Assembly: GCA_937988795.1 (NCBI GenBank)
Contig: CALKHY010000145.1
Span: 1-19,890, forward strand
Direction of reading: 5' to 3'
DNA: 19,890 nt
Source: an uncultured Candidatus Saccharibacteria bacterium
GTDB taxonomy: Bacteria; Patescibacteriota; Saccharimonadia; Saccharimonadales; UBA4665
Part shown: piece by piece, positions 16,813-19,890 of the stretch
Layout of the letters: the number at the start of each line of letters is the position of its first letter
Numbering within the stretch: position 1 is the first letter of the stretch
Position numbers and translations under genes: made by a program
Notes under the pieces: model-generated
Seen by the model: the letters and a program-made list of their open reading frames with translations, nothing else
Database searches by the model: none
What the model was told of the DNA's origin: nothing

Positions 16813-17499
16813 ATGCAATCTGGCGACCCCACCCTGGCCATCGACCAACTCCTGCACGCCCGCTGGAGCTGCCGCGGCTTCCTGCCGCAACCCGTGCCCC
16901 GCGCCACCATCGACCGCATCCTCGAGCTCGCGCAGCGCACGGCCTCGTGGTGCAACACCCAGCCCTGGCAGGTGGTGGTGACCTCGGGCGCCGGCACGGA
17001 GCGCTTTCGCGAAGCCCTGGGCGCGCACGTGGCGAGCCATCCCGAGATCGAACCGGATTTCCCCTTCCCGCGCGAATACCCGGGCGTGTATCGCGAGCGG
17101 CGGCGCGAATGCGGCTTCCAGCTATACGAGAGCGTGGGCATCAAGCGGGGCGACCGCGAGGCCTCGGCCCGCCAGGGGGCGGAGAACTTCCGTTTCTTCG
17201 GGGCGCCGCACGTGGCCATCATCACCACGCCCGAGGCGCTGGGAGTGTACGGCGCGGTGGATTGCGGCGCCTACGTGAGCAATTTCATGCTGGCCGCGCA
17301 AAGCCTGGGCGTGGCGACCATCGCGCAGGCGGCGCTGGCGGGCTATTCACCTTTCATCCGCGCCCATTTCGGCATTCCCCAAGACCAGCGCATCGTGTGC
17401 GGCATCTCGTTTGGCTATGCGGACCTCGAGCACCCGGCCAATGGGTTCCGGACGACGCGGGCGCCCATCGGGGACGTGGTGCGGTGGGTGGAGGGTTGA
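16813..17499 (+). CDS. Nitroreductase family FMN-dependent oxidoreductase
   Basis: The 228-residue protein has nitroreductase hallmarks: RWSCRGF (17-23) matching the R-x-S-x-R-x-F phosphate-binding start, and the WCNTQPWQ block (46-53). The DCGAYVSNFMLAAQSLGVATI helix and the VCGISFGYADLEHPAN ending follow the family plan. Members bind FMN as dimers and reduce nitroaromatics, quinones or other electron acceptors with NAD(P)H in the cytoplasm; the true substrate cannot be told here. GAGGAGA (16797-16803) gives a strong ribosome-binding site ten bases before the ATG. It follows rmlB by 48 bases and may share its transcript, though it has no evident link to rhamnose synthesis. Confidence 0.92.
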   Translation: MQSGDPTLAIDQLLHARWSCRGFLPQPVPRATIDRILELAQRTASWCNTQPWQVVVTSGAGTERFREALGAHVASHPEIEPDFPFPREYPGVYRERRRECGFQLYESVGIKRGDREASARQGAENFRFFGAPHVAIITTPEALGVYGAVDCGAYVSNFMLAAQSLGVATIAQAALAGYSPFIRAHFGIPQDQRIVCGISFGYADLEHPANGFRTTRAPIGDVVRWVEG

Positions 17500-17502
17500 T
17501 AA

Positions 17503-17526
17503 AAATCCTCACGGTTACAAGGATTT
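17503..17526. promoter_or_regulatory. hipBA operator 1
   Basis: AAATCCT (17503-17509) and AGGATTT (17520-17526) are exact inverted arms around ten bases. The ATCC-N12-GGAT core starts at 17505, 50 bases before operator 2. It lies just after the nitroreductase stop. It resembles HipB sites in having a TCC/GGA dyad, though the spacing differs from the E. coli TATCC-N8-GGATA. Confidence 0.6.
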
Positions 17527-17552
17527 CTTGGAAGTCGGACGATTTCTGCCAT

Positions 17553-17576
17553 AAATCCTTACGACCTTGTGGATTG
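17553..17576. promoter_or_regulatory. hipBA operator 2
   Basis: AATCC (17554-17558) and GGATT (17571-17575) frame the same ATCC-N12-GGAT core. It is the weakest of the three dyads and overlaps a possible -10 box (CATAAA, 17550-17555), with TTGGAA at 17528-17533 as a possible -35. Confidence 0.55.
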
Positions 17577-17577
17577 G

Positions 17578-17606
17578 TTGTGCAGCTACGGTGAAGACTT
17601 TAGAAT
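17578..17606 (+). promoter_or_regulatory. Candidate hipBA promoter
   Basis: TTGTGC (17578-17583), a 17-base spacer and TAGAAT (17601-17606, five of six matches to the -10 consensus) would start transcription close before hipB. The -10 lies in operator 3, so HipB binding would block it. TTGGAA-N16-CATAAA further upstream is an alternative. Confidence 0.45.
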
Positions 17607-17626
17607 CCTCACAATCGTGAGGATTC
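17603..17626. promoter_or_regulatory. hipBA operator 3, overlapping the hipB ribosome-binding site
   Basis: GAATCCTCAC (17603-17612) and GTGAGGATTC (17617-17626) are perfect 10-bp inverted arms around four bases, the best copy of the motif. Its right arm contains the hipB Shine-Dalgarno GAGG (17619-17622), five bases before the ATG. A DNA-bound repressor, or the hairpin in the message, could both limit hipB translation or transcription. Confidence 0.65.
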
Positions 17627-17627
17627 C

Positions 17628-17897
17628 ATGAAGATCACCATAGATACACCGCAAGCGCTCGGCCCCGTCGTCCGCGCCACCCGCAAAGCTCAAGGCCTTC
17701 GTCAGGACGATGCCGCCGGCGCCATTGGCGTGAGCGAAAACTTTCTCGGCAAGATCGAGCGGGGGGGCGAGACGGCCCAGTGGGGCAAACTGTTCCAGGT
17801 GCTCAAGGGGCTGGGGATTCGAGTCGTGCTCGATGTGCCGGAAGAGGCCGCCGAGCGCGTGGCCCGCGCGATGGAGCGGGATACAGGCGAGCCATGA
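17628..17897 (+). CDS. hipB: HipB-type antitoxin, Xre/Cro helix-turn-helix repressor
   Basis: The 89-residue protein has a helix-turn-helix of the Xre type over about residues 12-66: LGPVVRATRKAQGLRQDDAAGAIGV and then SENFLGKIERGG as the recognition helix and the following turn. The tail (EEAAERVARAME) is helical. HipB antitoxins bind HipA, keep it inactive and repress their own operon by binding dyads upstream; here three such dyads precede the gene. The ATG follows GAGG at a spacing of five. The stop overlaps the hipA start in ATGA. The identification rests on the HTH plus the HipA partner. Confidence 0.92.
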   Translation: MKITIDTPQALGPVVRATRKAQGLRQDDAAGAIGVSENFLGKIERGGETAQWGKLFQVLKGLGIRVVLDVPEEAAERVARAMERDTGEP

Positions 17898-19195
17898 GTG
17901 AGCGCGCCCTCCTCGTCAGCATCGGCGATCTCCCCGTGGGCGAGCTCCGGGAGCAGAACGGCGTTTGGACCTTCCAGTACAGCGATACCTGGCTGCGCTT
18001 CGACGGGCGCCATACGCTGAGCCCGCATTTACCCTTGCAGCGCGAGCCATTCATCGACGGGGCCAGCGTCCGCCCGGTGCAATGGTATTTCGACAACCTG
18101 CTGCCCGAGGAAGGGCAGAGAACGCTGCTCGCGGCGGATGCCCGCCTCGATGCCGCGGACGCCTTCGGCCTGCTGAGTTGGTATGGCGCCGAAACGGCGG
18201 GCTCGCTTACGCTGCTTCCGCCGGACGCACCGGCAAACGCGGGCGCTGAAGCGCTCCGGACACTCTCCGATGCCGAGCTGTCTCAACGTATTCGCCAGCT
18301 GCCGCGCGTCCCGCTCACACATGGCGCCGTCAAGCGCATGTCGCTAGCAGGCGCGCAGCACAAGCTCGCGGTCGTCATGCGCGATGGCGTGCTCTACGAA
18401 CCTTCTGGGGCCTCGGCATCGCTCCATATCCTGAAACCCGAACATCCGGATCCCGATTATCCGCACTCGGTGGCCAACGAATGGTTTGTCATGCGCCTGG
18501 CGGCCGAATCCGGGCTCGCGGTTCCGCCGGTACACCGCCGCTATGTCCCCGAACCGGCTTACATCGTGGACCGGTTCGACCGCATCGTACGCAACGGGAA
18601 GATAGAACGCCTGCATGCCATCGATGCCTGTCAGCTGCTGGGTCTTGACCGCAGCTTCAAGTACCAGCAAGGCAGCATCGCGAATCTTTCCCGGCTGGCT
18701 GACGCCTGCCGAAGCCCGGCTGTCGCGCGCACGCGCTTATTCACGTGGGTGGTTTTCAACGTACTGACGGGCAATGGCGATGCGCACCTGAAAAACCTGA
18801 GCTTTCTGATTACAGGCGCGGGCGTGCAGCTGGCCCCGCACTACGATCTGATCAGCACGGCAGTCTACGAGTCACGCGCCTTCGACAAACCGGATTGGCC
18901 GCAGTCCACGCACTTGGCGTGGCCCATCCTGGATGCAAGGCGCTTTGCCGAGGTTGATCGGCAATTGATGATCGCAGCGGGCGTCGAGCTGGGCTTGAAC
19001 CGCGGCACGGCGGAGCGTTTGCTGGACGAATGCCGCCGCCGCATCGTGCCGGCCGCCGAGCATGTGTACGCGGCCTTCGAAGCGAGGACCGGAGAAGCTG
19101 GCTTGCAATCCCCGGCAACGCGAGCGGGGGAGGCGCGCTGCTTGCGCGCGATTATCCACGCCGTCATACGCGAAATGACCGAGCGGCTTTCCTGA
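17894..19195 (+). CDS. hipA: HipA-type serine/threonine kinase toxin
   Basis: The 433-residue protein has the N-terminal HipA domain (about 5-110) and the HipA-like kinase core. The glycine-rich loop MSLAGAQHKLA puts S150 at the position of the autophosphorylated Ser150 of E. coli HipA. K181 (HILKPE) is the likely ATP lysine; D296 in GNGDAHLKN is the catalytic aspartate with N301; D318 in HYDLIS is the metal-binding aspartate. All key residues are present, so the toxin looks active. E. coli HipA phosphorylates glutamyl-tRNA synthetase and slows translation, giving persistence; the target here is not known. ATGA overlap with hipB indicates coupling. The end is convergent with the response regulator, five bases between the stops. 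Confidence 0.94.
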   Translation: MSERALLVSIGDLPVGELREQNGVWTFQYSDTWLRFDGRHTLSPHLPLQREPFIDGASVRPVQWYFDNLLPEEGQRTLLAADARLDAADAFGLLSWYGAETAGSLTLLPPDAPANAGAEALRTLSDAELSQRIRQLPRVPLTHGAVKRMSLAGAQHKLAVVMRDGVLYEPSGASASLHILKPEHPDPDYPHSVANEWFVMRLAAESGLAVPPVHRRYVPEPAYIVDRFDRIVRNGKIERLHAIDACQLLGLDRSFKYQQGSIANLSRLADACRSPAVARTRLFTWVVFNVLTGNGDAHLKNLSFLITGAGVQLAPHYDLISTAVYESRAFDKPDWPQSTHLAWPILDARRFAEVDRQLMIAAGVELGLNRGTAERLLDECRRRIVPAAEHVYAAFEARTGEAGLQSPATRAGEARCLRAIIHAVIREMTERLS

Positions 19196-19200
19196 GCCGC
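19183..19200. terminator. Weak hairpin at the convergent ends of hipA and the response regulator
   Basis: GCGGCT (19183-19188) pairs with AGCCGC (19195-19200) around TTCCTG, spanning the hipA stop. There is no T tract on either side, so it is at best a weak bidirectional terminator. Confidence 0.3.
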
Positions 19201-19830
19201 CTACAACCCTGCCAGCCCGCGCGCGGCCACCACCGCTTCGGTGCGGTTGCGCACGTCGAGCGCGCGGAAGATCGCGGCCAGGTGGATCTTGACGGTGCCT
19301 TCGCTGATGCCGAGGTCGCGCGCAATGAGTTTGTTGGGCTTGCCTTCTGAAAGCAGGCGCAAGACGTCGATCTGCCGTTCGGTAAGCAGGCTGCGCAGTT
19401 GATCGAGCGAGGCGGCGCGGGCTTCCCCGGCCGGCTCGGCGACGCGAGGCGGCGTCGTGGCGGGGGAGGCGATGCCGGAGAGCATCATCTGCGGCACGAA
19501 TACGCCGCCGGCGAGCACGAGCCGCACGGCCGAGAGCATGACGTCGGGCGAGTAGGCCTTGGGGATGTAGCCGAGCGCGCCGAGTTCGATGGCGGCACGC
19601 ATGACGTCGGGATCTTCGACGCCGGAGAGCACGATGATGGGCAGCGCAGGCAGCCGCTCGCGCAACTCGGCGATGTGCTGGTGCCCTGCCGCGCCGGGCA
19701 TGGTGATGTCAATTAAAGCCAGGTCGAGATCTTCGGTGGCTTCGCGCCGAAGCTCGTCGACGCTGAGCGCGGTCTTGAACTCGACGTCGGGGCCGAGTTC
19801 TGCCAGCTTTACCTTGACCCGGTGCGCGAC
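19201..19830 (-). pseudogene. NarL/LuxR-family response regulator with truncated receiver domain
   Basis: On the minus strand the frame ends at 19201 and can be followed upstream to about 19830. It holds a receiver domain from its first helix (VKVKLAELGPDVEF) through the phosphoacceptor aspartate in LALIDITMPG, the IVLSG segment and the PKA lysine, followed by a LuxR-type HTH (LTERQIDVLRLLSEGKPNKLIARDLGISEGTVKIHL). The expected first strand with the acidic pair (VDDH) is missing: upstream of about 19830 the frame runs into a structured segment and an in-frame TGA at 19843-19845. The only ATG inside (19701) would remove the phosphorylation site. It is therefore most likely broken by an insertion. 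The DNA-binding half looks intact. Confidence 0.7.
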
Positions 19831-19890
19831 AAGCCCCGCCGTTCAGGGCGGGGAAGGATAGCGCGGACGGCGCAGCCGTCCTTGTCTTTG
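19828..19890. mobile_element. Structured terminal segment, probably the end of an IS200/IS605-like or small palindrome-rich element
   Basis: Homology to the response regulator stops where this segment begins. CCCCGCC (19834-19840) and GGCGGGG (19847-19853) form one hairpin with loop GTTCAG; GGACGGC (19865-19871) and GCCGTCC (19875-19881) form a second around GCA; GACAA (19828-19832) and TTGTC (19882-19886) close both into a three-way junction. A subterminal hairpin with a TTCAG-type loop followed by GGAT resembles ends of IS200/IS605 (tnpB) elements. No transposase is visible because the window ends, and a short non-autonomous element is equally possible. Confidence 0.45.

Noticed and set aside
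19201-19701. Response regulator as a complete gene starting at the ATG at 19701
   Set aside because: That start lies after the phosphoacceptor aspartate and cuts the receiver in half, while homology clearly runs on upstream to about 19830.

Overview
The window reads as chromosome from a GC-rich proteobacterium, most likely a betaproteobacterium of the Burkholderiales type. This rests on the look of GalU, LptG, ApaH and the Rml enzymes and is an inference, not a database match. Two compartments are visible. From the left edge to about 9.4 kb the DNA is AT-rich (23 G/C of 60 at 2341-2400); from about 10 kb onward it is GC-rich (45 of 60 at 13621-13680). The change falls inside the wzi gene.

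Left block (291-10908, all on the minus strand, transcribed right to left): a Wzy-dependent capsule or exopolysaccharide operon in the order wzi, low-molecular-weight tyrosine phosphatase (wzb), outer-membrane exporter (wza), tyrosine autokinase/co-polymerase (wzc), heparinase II/III-type polysaccharide lyase, wzx-like flippase, wzy-like polymerase. Glycosyltransferases are not seen and probably lie left of the window. Together the genes flip lipid-linked repeat units (Wzx), polymerise them (Wzy), set chain length by a phosphorylation cycle (Wzc/Wzb), export the chain (Wza) and attach it to the surface (Wzi). The lyase would trim or degrade a uronic-acid-type polymer. The lyase gene is flanked by unusually long gaps, one of them with hairpins.

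Middle block (11292-17499, plus strand): after a divergent intergenic region with two inverted repeats come galU, lptG, apaH, rmlC, rmlD, rmlB and a nitroreductase. GalU and Rml supply UDP-glucose and dTDP-rhamnose precursors; rmlA is not in the window. LptG is an LPS-export permease found here without lptF.

Right block (17503-19890): a hipB-hipA toxin-antitoxin operon preceded by three palindromic operators placed exactly 50 bp apart, then a convergent NarL/LuxR-type response regulator whose receiver domain is cut off near 19830. There the sequence passes into a strongly folded segment with two hairpins enclosed by a GACAA/TTGTC pair, probably the end of a small mobile element such as IS200/IS605. 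No rRNA, tRNA or CRISPR array was seen.
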